A stretch of 64,000 nucleotides of DNA from Ixodes scapularis. Lineage: Eukaryota; Arthropoda; Arachnida; Ixodida; Ixodidae. The notes under the pieces are model-generated. The model had not been told where the DNA came from, ran no database searches, and saw only the letters and a list, made by a program, of their open reading frames with translations. Both the position numbers and the translations under genes were made by a program. Positions 32,303 to 43,348 of this stretch are shown in pieces. The stretch covers positions 9,016,196-9,080,195 of the forward strand of contig NW_024609839.1 of NCBI RefSeq assembly GCF_016920785.2, written 5' to 3'. Positions within the stretch are counted from its first letter, which is position 1. Each line of letters starts with the position of its first letter.

Positions 32303-35300
32303 CACTGTTAGCAAATCCCGTGTATTTCGCGAATATTTGGGGTGAAAAACACGCTATTTACACAAATTACCATAAATTTACACGATGAGTAACGGATAAT
32401 TCGTTCAGAAATCATGCGAGGTTGTAAAAAACGTGTTTTGGTTCGGTCATACACGCATAACCGTGTAGCCGACCTCGATAACACGCATCGCCCCCGGCGA
32501 CGACCGCGGCATTGCCGGCTATCGAAGCACCGGAATGCTTGGGGACACACTTAGAAAGGACCGTCGAGACAAATGCCGCGGAAAGAAACATGTCTTGGAG
32601 ACAGATATGCACCAAAAGCAATTGCGCCATGTCGCAGGACGTTGGCGAAACCCGCGCTTACCGTGCTCGCCGCCATCTTCTGGTCGATGGCAACGCGGCT
32701 TCCCTCACGTCGCCCATGTTTTTATTTAGTTTAGGGGTCCTGATAACAGTTTCTTAGACACCACAAATAAAGTCATGGGTCTAATTATTCGTTCCAAACA
32801 GTTAAAATGGATATAAAAAGCGTGTCCTCGATGTGAACACGTGACATTGCAGTTGGTTTCGTTTTTGCTTCAACCTTCAACTGCAAGCGATCTGGCCACG
32901 GCGCAAGCGCAACGCCGATGTGCGCTGGAAGCAAGCGCCGGTTGGCTTTCGTTGTTTTTGTTTGACCGGAGAAAATCTGGCAAGTACGCATGGCGCCGCT
33001 ACTGTTTTGGTTTGACCGGACGCGAGGAGCTTCGCATAGAGCTTCGGCGTTTGCGAGCACATAGTGAAGACGTGACCGGAGAAGTGCCCCAGTGATGTTC
33101 CTGGAAGACGGAAAGTAGCATTCGTAATCGTCGTGTGTGCTTTGAAAGCGAAGGGAGTCACAGGGTCCACGAGATCGCAACCACAAGCCAAGGTTCACGA
33201 CAGCGCGGCGTTGACTTCGGCGATCTCGTTCTGTTTGGTGCAACCCGGCGATGCGAAAAAGAGCTGAAACATTCGTCGTGTCTGGTGCGGTGCTTTGTAT
33301 TCCGGGTCTGTTTGAACCACGCTTTTAACACGGAGCGCAAATTGTTTGTTGCGTGGTGGAGGTTCAGCAGGTACAGTCCCGTCGTCGTCAGCTGATCCGG
33401 TCCAGCTGGTCCGGGAGGACGCAGCGAGCGTTTTTAAAAGTAAATCTTCCTTCGTTCCGTTTCAAACTGTGGAAGTATCCCGACACATACCGTGAGTAAG
33501 AAGCAGCGGGCGTTTTCAACAAAATTACGTTGTTTTAATTGAATAATGGACTCCGGATTGTTGTCTTAAATCTGCCGTTTTTTATGCTTCGTGTTGGACT
33601 GCGTTTGCATAGCGACGCACACCGCTCGAGTAGATGATTCGGTCCTGCAACGAGTTTGTTGCGCCAATCATGCGGCGTGAATAAATTAGGGCTAGGTTTC
33701 CTACCTGCCCACAGATGCATGTACTGAGACCATTTTTTATGTTGTGAACGTAGTGCTCTTTCTTTATTTTGGAAGACGCGTTGGTGCATTTATTATGGTA
33801 CAATCACTTGAGAGTTGAGAAATTGGAGAGCGAGCAAGCTTTCCCAACTTTGTCTCTTTCTCTCTGGCACTGCCCTGTTTCAGTTTCAGTAGGCATATCT
33901 ACTAGCAGGTACAAACTGCTCTAAAGCAGTTAAAAAACGAGAAGCTTAGGACGGTGCGGACTCCGTGTTTCGCGCTTTTCGCAAGGTGACAGGGTAAATG
34001 CTTTTGTGAGATATGCGGAATATGCAAGCGATTTTGTTATTCCCGTCGTTTGCGTCTCTCCAGCAAAACGAATAAGATGATCTACTACAAAGCCGCAATC
34101 ACAAGCCAAGATTTAAGATAGCAGTCTTTGCTTCGGTGATCCGTGTAGCTGTATTTTACCCTGCTCTCTGCAACACCGTGTCACGACGAAGAGCTGGAAC
34201 GGTCACGGTTTGTGCTGGCCTCCCGGTTGACAGAAACCCGCTCCGCCCGCATCGGCACCGAGTGCGCTTGGGCTGTTGATGCTCAAGCCTTTCATCCGCG
34301 GCTTGTCGCCAGCTCATCCTGCTGCTCAACGGTGAGGAAGCGGCGAGAGTAACCTCGGAAGTGAATGTAAATCCTCGTTCATTCAGTTATCCGGTGTCAA
34401 AGTGTGGAAGATGTCCAACGTGTACTGAGGGCGGGAACTACGAGCGTTTTGCCTTGCTTTTATAACCGAAACCAGAGCAACGAGATAACTGCCTTGCGTA
34501 CTCTAAAATTACGGAAGTAATAAGTTTCAACAGGTCGAGTACGTCACCGGGGATGTAGGCGAGATGGTGCACACTGTTTAAACGCTTGCAGTATCCACGA
34601 GTGGTACCAGGAAAGCGACGTCAACAGAGAAGGAGCTCGCGATTCAGCATAATGCACTGCTACGGGCCCGTGTATCTTCAAAGTTCGGGGTGGTGGCAGT
34701 ATAAAAAAAAGACGCATCAGCGCCCCACATTAGTGTTCACGAATAACACCGGTCACAAATCCCCAAGCCCAACCGCTCTTCTCGACACCGACACGACATA
34801 CGACAACAAACTGCATCAAAACGCTCCAAAAGTGAAGGCGTCTGCTCCCGTACTGCAACTGCTGCAACTAGCGGAAGTGAACTGTTGGGCGGATGTCCGG
34901 ATGTCCTTCATAAAAATATATAAAAAATGCTTTGCGCAAGGATCATTTTCATTTATTATTGTATACGTAATGACAAAATCCCAATAATTTGTTTTCCTAT
35001 CTGATTCAAGCTAGTCGGACTGCTCATAACACTGGTCAAGCAAGAAAATAACAAAAATTTGAACTTTTTCATGACCGGTTTCAGATTTATTGTTAACATA
35101 TCGTTATTTCTTGCAACGGACTAACATTATAGATTTTGCCTCCATACGTTTTAAATGCAAACAGTTCTAACACACAGCTGTCCATTACGACGTGTTTTGT
35201 GTATTCTTCTATAAATCTGTAATGGTCAGCGACCAAAGAGCTCAACCACTTTTGTCAAGCTTATATGCGCCGCGGGAAGAGATGAATATCGAGTAGGAAG

Positions 35301-35945
35301 TGTCGGGCGTAGTGTCGGTTGTTGTGTGTGTGTGTACATGTCGGTGCTGTGTAGCTGTGTGTTGTGTTGCCTGCGATGTATGTAGGGTTGCTGTGTACTC
35401 GTGGTCGTTCGCAGTGTTAAGACTCGTCTTTTTTTTTTTTAAACAGGCTGCTAGAAATCTCGATAGGTGGCGCAAGTTACCGCCCACTTCTAAATAGTTT
35501 GCTCAAGTTATTTATCCATGTAAGTTCGGCATTCCTTCTTTTTTTTTGTCTAGCGGTTTATTGAAGCTACCGACGCCGCCGACCGCCGACAACGCACGTA
35601 CGTACCTTTGCAAGTAGCTACGTCCGCCGCTTGGAGACTTTACTGTGTATAAAAAGACATCGAACGAGAACTAACGCGCCCTTTGTGCTTTCAATTCGGC
35701 TGAAAGGCGCGCGGCTCACTGGGCTCGTCTCTTGCCTGTTCTCGGCCGCTGGCCGCCATGTTTCATAAGGAACACGCTCGAAACGGTTTTGCGGCAGGCA
35801 GACACGTTGTAGCGTGTTAAGTTTACACAGCACCTTATGTGTAGACAAAAAACACAGATGGCCTCGTGTAAAACGAACACGTTTCGACGTGTCCGCTATG
35901 GGACAACGGTTTACACGTCTGGGTGTGTTATTTTTGCTAACAGTG
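32303..35945. mobile_element. TA-flanked 3.6-kb insertion (Tc1/mariner-like ends, non-coding)
   Basis: The left end is CACTGTTAGCAAAT and the right end is TTTGCTAACAGTG, a 13-bp perfect terminal inverted repeat, each flanked by TA (32301-32302 and 35946-35947). Both subterminal regions are rich in (A)CGTGTAAAC/GTTTACACG-like motifs. Internally, two segments about 0.95 kb apart are similar (33.15-33.52 and 34.10-34.46 kb, for example GTTTCAAACTGTGGAAGTAT against GTGTCAAAGTGTGGAAGATG). No transposase is recognisable, so it would be non-autonomous. The short TIR means that superfamily assignment rests mainly on the TA flanks. Confidence 0.6.
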
Positions 35946-35949
35946 TAGT

Positions 35950-36930
35950 TAACCTTTGGGTTCTATTCATCCTCTCTTTGGCGGGTATTATATGGGTGTT
36001 GCTTGGTTTTGTGGACGCAGGAGGTTCAACATGTGTTTGCTTTGATGTCAATTTGGTGAAACGTTTGGTTTTTTTTTTTCTCTTTGTTTTCCTTCCGTGC
36101 CGTAAAATGTAAAAAATTGTACACTGAAGAAAAAAAAACGACAAAAAAAAACTAAAGCATACAAAATTGTGTTGTTGCTGTCGCACAGATGGTGAATTAT
36201 TTCCAGATATCCGGTGTCGGTATTTTCTTGGAAGGGCAAGTTGGGGAAGGGCAAGGAGTTTAGGCTGTCTGTGTCGGTCGGAAAACTGTTTTGGGGACGG
36301 GGAGGGAAAGGGGTTGGCCGGCTTGCTTAGTGATGGGCGTCTTGGCATGTGGAGAGCCAGCAAAGGGGGGGGGGGGGGGGGGGGAGGCGAGGCTATCTAA
36401 CTTGCGTCTGAAGGCCGGTGGTTAGGGCTTCCTAATAAACTGGAGTCTACCAAAACCATCTGCAGTCTACCAAAAATGCCAAATTGTTGCGAAACAATAA
36501 ACGTTGCCGCCAAGTTGGACGGCGGTAATTAGGATCTGCTTGAATGTGGACAAACCCTCAAGTAAAAGGGATTAGTGGGAAGCAGTGTTTTGGGAAGATA
36601 GCGAAAAGGCGACGTTTCTTTTGGGGAACCGATGCGTGTAACGGTGTGACTCAAAGACGCCTTTCAGCAGAAAACATAGATATCTGCATTCGACCATGAA
36701 CAGTTTCGCCGCTGTCTAATTCCTTTGCCCGGACTCTTTCTCTCTTTCTTTCTTTGAGACGATTGGAGCTTCGTTGCGGGAGTCATTTGTCTACTTCTGT
36801 GTATAACTGTGTGCTTCAAGCGAAAGAGGCTCCCTATTTGAACTTGTCACTAACCTACCTGCGTTACTCCAGCTGAGCCACAGTTTCAACCCGCAATTTC
36901 GTTCCTTAACTTCGTGTTGACCTTTTATTC
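35950..36930. other. 5' non-coding part of element A; G run at 36366-36384
   Basis: Between the TA-flanked insertion and the transposase ORF. Contains A/T homopolymers and a run of about 19 G. No frame with recognisable content. It probably holds the promoter and 5' leader of the transposase gene, but no elements can be placed. Confidence 0.4.
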
Positions 36931-36933
36931 ATA

Positions 36934-38953
36934 ATGAGCTCGTTATGGCGACAACACAGCTCGGAGCGAGTGTTTTGCGCAGATTACCTTGCAAAGCACA
37001 AAAAGAAGATCCCGATGCAGCGAAATTTTCGCTGTGTGAGAGAGCTCGATGTGGACTGTTTGAAGCGAATTCTCCCGTCTGGCAGCTCCATGGAAGTGAG
37101 CAAGCTGGACTACCAGTGCTACAATTGCTTTTCGCATTTCAGCAAGCAAATAACTTTGCGAAGCTCAGAGTTGGGCGTTGACAGCTTTATGCCTCCTGAG
37201 GAGGCCATTGAAGACCTTAACCGCAGCGTACGTTCAAGGTTTGGTTCACCACTAAGACCACCAAGTGAAGTAACAAGTTGAGACAGGCCTGCCTATGTAA
37301 AGAGGAAACAGACGGAGTTGGAGCAGGTTACGACTGAAAATTTGCGCTCCAGGATGCGTCTTGCGTACGATGAAAACGTGGCATCGGGGTCGTGGGAGCA
37401 AAAGTGCTCCACGTGCACTGAGTGGGCGGACAACCTTCGCCATGCCTATGCGACCTCAGCCTCTCCCCGAAACGCTGTCAATTACTGACCCTCCTGCCAT
37501 CAACCTTGACAAGAAATGAAGTATAGAAAATCATTCCAGACGAATCGATCTACATCATTAATAGGTCCCGGAAGCTGAGGGAGGAGCACGGCGTGTGGTA
37601 TGTGCCCGATCCCTATACAAGGTGTAAGGTGAGCCCTGAAAACATATATGTAGCGGTTGAGTACTACATGAAAGACGAAAGACAAGTTAGAGTGTTCTAG
37701 GCAGAGTCCCAATCAGGAGGACATCATTTCCGTTGTGCTCGATGGCCAAAAAATGCTCAAGCCAAAACGTTTTATGACACGGTGAATCAGAGAAGCGTTT
37801 CGTGTATATAAAAAGTGACCATCCCGAATCCGGTATCGGACTGACGAAGTTTTACTCCCTGCGACCCCCATGGGTTAAATGCAATCCCCAGCAAGAAGCA
37901 TGCGTTTGTGTGTACTGCGCAAATAATAATTTCTGTGTCGCCTCTTTGCAAATCGCTTCTGGCTCACAACTGGACGCAGCGAAATTGAAGTCGGCATTCA
38001 CTTGCAACCCGCCATTGCACCAGTGCTTTTTAGGCGAATGTGATCATTGTCCGAAAGGCCAGTCTCTCACACTCGAAAAACTCAACATTTCCGAGGAGAA
38101 AGAGTTAGTTTTGGCAGCATAGAAGTCAGGCGAGGTCGTGAAAAAGACTTTAGATTCGGCCACTTTTCTGGAAGAGCTTCGTGTGTCGGTCTCAAGGTGG
38201 ATCATTCACAACCATATCAGACAGACGCAAGGCAAAGCCATCTATGAAGAAAAGCAGTGCGCGCAGCGTGGTAGCATTTCTTCCACTTCGACTTTGCTGA
38301 AAACTGGACTCTTATTCTTCCTGACGAGATTCAAGCGTACCACTGGAGAAAAAAAAACAGGTCTCAATATTTACGTGTGTGGTGACGACTAGAAAGTCGA
38401 CATACAGTTTTGCCGTCATCAGTGACGACTTGCATCATGACTCCGCTCATGCCTGTCTGGCTGTACAAGAAGTGAAAGAGTGGGTCGATGAAAACCTTGC
38501 TGTGTACTCTCGTTTGACTTATGTAAGTAACGACGCCGCCAGTCACTTCAAGAATCGCTTCCAACTTCATGGATTCCAAAAAAGAATGTTTTTCCCAAAG
38601 CCCAATGGCTATTCTCAGCTACTGGGCACAGAAAAAACCTGTGTGACGGAGTTGGAGGACTCGTCAAACACCAAGCAACGCTTCATAACTTGAGACAGGT
38701 CCCAGGAAAGGCCATTCAGTCTGCAAAATGCATGGTGAACAGTCTTTCCCAAAAACTATAAGGAGTGAATTTCACACTTTTGGACAAAGACAAGGTTGTT
38801 CAATTCCGTGAACGCAAAAATGAAGAGTGGGTGGGGGTGCCCGCCTTTTTTCGCATTCAGTCGTGGCATGTGTGGCTATGCAGAACATCGGAAGCTTCGA
38901 CCTGTGACATGCAAGTGGCACGAACTGTCGGGTCCCCTTGGATGAAACTCTAG
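36934..38953 (+). pseudogene. Transposase-like gene of element A, disabled
   Basis: The first frame starts with ATG at 36934. It encodes an N-terminal Cys/His region (C15, H22, C33, C41 and YQCYNC with C62/C65) and a VDSFMPPEEAIEDLN block. After a TGA at 37279 the frame continues with coiled-coil-like sequence and CSTC. A shift near 37450 leads to IIPDESIYIINRSRKL and REEHGVWYVPDPYTRCKVSP. The 37802-38122 frame gives SGIGLTKFYSLRPPWVKCNP and a Cys-rich stretch (CVCVYC, CDHCPKGQ). Then come DFAENWTLILPDEIQ (38290), SNDAASHFKNRF (38532) and FSATGHRKNLCDGVGGLVK (38645), each in a different frame, and a C-terminal part to 38953. These blocks match a large family of uncharacterised proteins repeated in arthropod and cnidarian genomes. 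I infer a DDD/DDE-type nuclease with one acidic residue in each of the last three motifs. At least three stops and four frameshifts disable it. About 650 codons in total. Confidence 0.75.
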
Positions 38954-39752
38954 GTGCATACCGTCAGAAAATGTTTGCGTCAAAATCTGTCCATTTTGAA
39001 ACCTATGGAGGCAGAACTGTGTTGTATATGATGTGCAGATTATTATATCTAATGTTCAATTTATTATAACGTGCCAAAGATGTGACAAACTATTACTTGC
39101 TATACTCAAATGAATAAGAAAATTACTGTTCTCTCAAAGTAAGATGTCGCAATAACTGCGTCGCACCACAGGGGCACGCTGTGCCGAGCTTCGCAGAAGG
39201 GGCTCGGTAGGGGTGCTGTATCTATTACAATATCAATATAATTCAACATGTTTTCATCTATAGAAACCCCCAATAGAGTAGAATGACTGGTCAGAGTTTA
39301 AAAAAATCGAGAACGGGACTTTTTTTTAAAATCGTCCTTAAGCTATTTTTATTTTGGTACTTTTCTTGTCTTTGCTTGCCAAAATATCCCACACCCGCGT
39401 TTAAAAAAAATTGAATTTTAGCGAATGTACTTTCTTTTATGAGTTGTGTACTTAATTAAAATATGACGTTTCTGACTAAATGATTTCCCTAACATACAGG
39501 CCTGCAAATTTAAGTGAAAAACGGTCAAGAAGCCGAAATTGATGTTTCTTATTTATTTTTTAAAACATATTAAACAATAAAATTTTTTTTTCGTATTGCT
39601 AGCTACATATAGGTTGTACTAAAACATTGTAAAACTCACCTAAGAAGTATAACTTTAGTTATTAATCACCGAAGTTTCCCCCTCCGGCTATGCAAGCAAA
39701 TGGGACTTTCCACCTCTACGTGATGTAGACGTTTTGCGTCCGACGAGTTTTA

Positions 39753-40362
39753 GAGCGCAGCTCTTAGGCGCCCGTTTCCGGCTTGAGCGGAGTCGCCGTC
39801 GGCGTCGCCGTCGCCGTCGGCGTAACCAAGGTCACCCCAGGGTCACGTGACCCCCAAGATCAACCCAAGGTCATGTGACTCCCAGGTCACGTGACCCTTC
39901 CCAAGGTCATGTGACCCCCTCCCAAGGTCACGTGACCCCTCGCAAGGTCAACCCAAGGTCACGTGACCCCCATGTCACGTGGCCCTCGAGGTCACGTGAC
40001 CCCCCTTGAGGTCACGTGACTCTTCCAAAGTCACCTCAAGGTCACGTGACCCCCAAGGTTACCCCCACGTGATCCCCAGGTCACGTGACCCCCAAGGTCA
40101 CATGACCCCCGAGGTCACGTGACCCCAAGGACACATGACCCCCGAGGTTACGTGGCCGCCTCCCCGAGGTCACGTGAACAACTCACCCCCCCCCCCCCCT
40201 GAAGTCACGCGACACCATCCGCGACCCCCCCGGAGCATATTAAAGAATGAGGGGAGGAGGAGAAGGAGGAGGCGTCTACCCTCCCCTCAGTACCCTTCTC
40301 TCCTCCTCCTCAAAAGCTGCGCTCCAATTCGGCATTACAGGGAGTTGTAAACGGCTTTCACT
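39753..40362 (+). repeat. GC-rich composite repeat, copy 2, inside the right TIR of element A
   Basis: It starts AGAGCGCAGCTCTTAGGCGC, continues through (GTCGCC)n and about 20 GGTCACGTGACC-type palindromes (39830-40175), then GGAGGAGGAG, and ends TTACAGGGAGTTGTAAACGG and CTTTCA. It is the reverse-orientation partner of 1424-2506. Alignment of the two element A TIRs shows the insertion precisely: the left TIR has only a poly(A/T) run where this block sits. It is therefore younger than element A. Confidence 0.8.
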
Positions 40363-40492
40363 TTGTTTTTGGGTGGAAATAATTCTGATTTTGTTTATTT
40401 TGGACATCGGGAAATAACGTATAAAATTATGAAGCAAATTAAAAAGGTCGACCAGCCACCCCCTGCTCGATCTTATCTGAAATCACACACCT

Positions 40493-40746
40493 GCATATGT
40501 GACACCGCCTACAGTGATATATATCGGTAATCTACTGGCTGACTGACAAATGAGGCTGCCCACTTCTTCCCATATTTTCTTGTGATCATTGGAAATAGCC
40601 GAAAAGTTTTGTTCTTGATAACCTAGTTTTGCTTCTTTAGTGTCTGCTGCATATCTATTTCTTGAAATAGCCGAAAAGTTTTGTTCGTGATAACCTAGTT
40701 TTGCTTCTTTAGTGTCTGCTGCATATCTATTTCTTGACCTCGGCAT
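40493..40746 (-). mobile_element. LINE segment upstream of RT, continuing 30498
   Basis: The minus-strand frame contains QEQNFSAISNDHKKIWEEVG and then LPIYITVGGVTYAG at its end. Joined to 30498, the frame runs on into the LINE N-terminal RT region without a shift. A 72-bp tandem duplication (24 residues including NRYAADTKEAKLG) lies at about 40590-40735. This shows that the LINE was in place before element A. Confidence 0.75.
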
Positions 40747-40749
40747 TTT

Positions 40750-41930
40750 GCGATGTTGGATTTTTTTTTTTTTAAGTTGGAAATTTTTTTACGTATCATA
40801 TTATGGATTTAAGGATTTCTAGGATGCTTAGGGTAAGTAGAGTGAGTTATCGCCATGTTTAGGCGATATCAGAAACCGCCTTGGGCACCTTTAAAGATAA
40901 ATGAAATAAAATAAAATAAAATTTGATCTAAAATGCGCTAAGCCTACTCCCAAATAAAGGCAACAATGGGGTTAGATCAAACACTCCATTCCCGGGCCTG
41001 CGAAAGGGGGAAAAGTAGCGCTAAAGTCACACCAACACAGCGTTATCGAGATTGCCTGGCGGATATCATACTTGTAACACGAGGAGGTCAAGAAAGGTGG
41101 TTCGAACAGCACTCTTTCACAACCTCGCTGCTCTGGCTCAGGCTTTCGACAATCATATATGACTGCGTACCTTTCCCTTGCTCGGTAGACCAGCGGTATT
41201 AACTTTTCTATCCACTACTTTCCTCTTGAAAGTTGCCTTTAAGACGCTGAACTGGCAATGATCATCGATAAAAATGCTAATGTAACAAAGAATAGAAAAT
41301 ACTAGAAAATATGATCATAATGTAGAAAACCCGAGACTGTGGTAAAAGCAAGGAAACGGAGTCGAAAAAGAAAGACAGGGGAAAAGAACGTCTCAACGTT
41401 CTTTTCCCCTGTCTTTTGAGACGTTCTTTTCCCCTGTCTTTCTTCTTCGACTCCGTTTTCTTGCTTTTACCGCAGTCCCGGGCTTTCTACATTATGATCG
41501 ACATCCACCAGCTCGCCTGCGCACTCACAGTTTTTTCATAGAAAACATGATTGCTTGGCGAAGCATCTCCGAGAGCGAAAATTGGGAACGGCCCGATTCT
41601 TTTCCATAAGAAAGTATACGCCAGAACGCAGAGCCGCGTGTGCCAACTCAATCCTTCGCTGGGTTCGATCACTTGAGCTGGTCGTTGTTTAGGGCACAGT
41701 CAACAATATTGTTCGTGCTTCAACTGATCTGACTTTGATTTGATTTAAGTTCTAGACCAGGCGTCTCCGCATTCCAGCCCGCGGAGAGGTTCCGGCCGGC
41801 CGGCGTCAAGGCTGGGGCCTCAATACAAAAATACGCGCATAATAAAAAAAAAAGAAAGTTAAGGCGGCACAACGATGCGCACTAACCGCGCAAACAAGGA
41901 TGCACGAAAATAATGAGAAAAAAATGATCA
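40750..41930. other. Foreign or rearranged segment between two LINE parts
   Basis: LINE homology stops at about 40746 and resumes at about 41935. The interval holds an A/T-rich AAATAAAATAAAATAAAATT tail at 40903-40922, a hairpin at 41333-41478 and the CTCGCCTGCGC block. It may be one or more insertions, or a deletion scar filled with other sequence. Confidence 0.5.
41333..41478. repeat. Foldback hairpin with internal duplication
   Basis: The left arm GACTGTGGTAAAAGCAAGGA and onward to GACAGGGGAAAAGAACGTCT is complementary to the right arm AGACGTTCTTTTCCCCTGTC up to TTGCTTTTACCGCAGTC. The centre carries an extra copy of CGTTCTTTTCCCCTGTCTTT. Sequence after the right arm resembles that after the 30796 hairpin. 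Confidence 0.8.
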
Positions 41931-41934
41931 GTTT

Positions 41935-42522
41935 GCCTGGTTGGGGAGAAACAAGTTCCGGTAAACCAAATGTGAGGCACGTGTTAACGAAGTCGCTTTC
42001 TATGTTGTATTTGGATGTACTAAGTGCCAGGTCGGCCCAAGTTATTGCAGCAAAGTTAAAGTCACCGAGCAGAAGAATGGGAGTTTGGTGATATGACGTA
42101 GTTATCAATCTGAGAGCTTCATGAATTTCCGCAGTAATAATGGGTGGGTGGGAGCATTACAGGTTATAAACATGATTTCTAAAGTGTAGGGGGTGCTAAT
42201 AACAACGCATATTGCGATGAGCAGCCAACAAGACGCCTCCGCCGCGTCTGTTCGCACGATCGCGACGAAAGATATCAAAGTTAGGAAAAGTAGATAACAA
42301 TTCTGTATCACAAATAGATGAATTTAACCACGTTTCGGTGAGCAGGTCAATATTACATTCAGTGGCATCAATGAGACTGCGAAGTGAATATTCTTTGGGC
42401 AAAATACTTCTGATGTTTGCATAAATGAGAGATAAGCAGCTGTTCTTTGAACTCGTAGAAAATTTGTTGATAGCTATGAGGGATGTGGAATAACCTTTTG
42501 TGTAGTGTGATCGAATACGCAA
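41935..42522 (-). mobile_element. LINE ORF2 N-terminus: APE-type endonuclease, disabled
   Basis: The minus-strand frame from 42522 has SLIYANIRSILPKEYSLRSL, NIDLLTETWLNSSICD, FRRDRANRRGGGVLLA, then in later frames PILLLGDFNFAAITWADL and LTFGLPELVSP. This is the order of the APE endonuclease in CR1/L2-like LINEs (the NIRS, TETWL, RRGGGV and GDFN blocks). Frameshifts occur around 42196-42110, and homology ends near 41935. Expected position: directly after ORF1 and before the RT region at 40746. Confidence 0.8.
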
Positions 42523-43348
42523 GTCGTGTTGTTATTTATAAGTTTATCATGAAGGAGCGTGAAGCGTCTGAGTTGCTGTCTACCAAAGTCGAGCGAATGT
42601 TTTTGAGCAGTGCGTGTGTTTGGCGAGTAGTCTTCGGAAATACTGTAGCTAGTACCCTTAAGCTTTTTAGTAAATGAAAGAACTTGATCTCTAACTTTGA
42701 AATGTGCAAACTTTATATTAATAGGCCCATTTTTTTGCGCTGGAAGGTTGAAATAATGTGGGCTCGCTTGATGTCTGTTGGTGTAAGGTGTACGTTGAGC
42801 ACCGCGCTGCAATGCTCAATTATTAGGCTTTCTGACTGGGCCCATGTTTCGCGTTGATTATCTGTGTGTCCGAACAAAATAAGATTTGCTCGACGAGCCC
42901 CGTCTTCAGTCTTCAAATGTGGCTGTCACGTGAGCGATTTGTGTAGCGCTGTCCTTGGCGAGAGTCTGAACGCTTTCGACCTGTAACTCGATTGTAACTA
43001 TAGACGAGCAGTCCTATTCTCATGGATGAAGACTTAAACCAACATGCTCTTCTCCCAAGCAGTTCTATTCTACATTCGTAAGACTTTTTTTATGTCCTTG
43101 AAAGTTCTATCACGTTCTGATAGTTGTGAACGGATCGATTTCATTTCCTCGAAGAGTGATGTGTGCCCCAAACTGACGTCATTTAAGGCAGATATTATGT
43201 CACTGGTGTTTTCAGTGGTATTCATACCCGCAGAGCGAGTGTGGGGACCAGGGTTCGCTTCAACATCCCCAGATAAGAGCAGTAGTTTCGGTATTACACA
43301 TGCACAGTCATGAACAATAATAACACAATAGCCTGGGCTCGGCAGCAC
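42474..43348 (-). mobile_element. LINE ORF1 with N-terminal 2A-like peptide, disabled
   Basis: The frame starts at 43348. After 21 residues comes LLLLSGDVEANPGP (43285-43244), matching the 2A consensus D(V/I)ExNPGP, then a region with a predicted coiled coil (LFEEMKSIRSQLSERDRTF). After a gap, NLILFGHTDNQRETWAQSES, KRAHIIS and, in the next frame, NIKFAHFKVRDQVLSFTKKL and FGRQQLRRFTLLHDKL. These are the RRM-like and C-terminal parts of a LINE ORF1 nucleic-acid-binding protein. 2A-like signals at the start of APE-type LINE ORFs are known from other animals. ORF1 is split by at least two frameshifts. Confidence 0.75.

Larger units (their letters stand above)
30504..40487 (+). mobile_element. Element A: long-TIR DNA transposon of unassigned superfamily
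   Basis: The left terminus (AGGTGATTTCATATAAGATC at 30504) and right terminus (complement of TGTGATTTCAGATAAGATCG, ending 40487) begin inverted repeats of about 1 kb: left 30504-31500, right about 39005-40487. The right TIR is enlarged by a 0.6-kb foreign insertion. The TIRs share GGGGGTGGCTGGTCGACCTT and many later blocks. CACCT at 30499-30503 and 40488-40492 is a candidate 5-bp target-site duplication. The interior holds, in order, a second partial left end (31509-32260), a TA-flanked insertion (32303-35945) and the broken transposase gene (36934-38953). The element lies inside a LINE. Its size without the later insertions would be roughly 5-6 kb. Confidence 0.85.

Noticed and set aside
33135..33395. 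Short ORFs inside the TA-flanked insertion as a transposase
   Set aside because: No DDE or helix-turn-helix motif, and frames on both strands are similarly open.
35300..35497. Val/Cys-rich ORF
   Set aside because: Translation of a (GT)-rich stretch.
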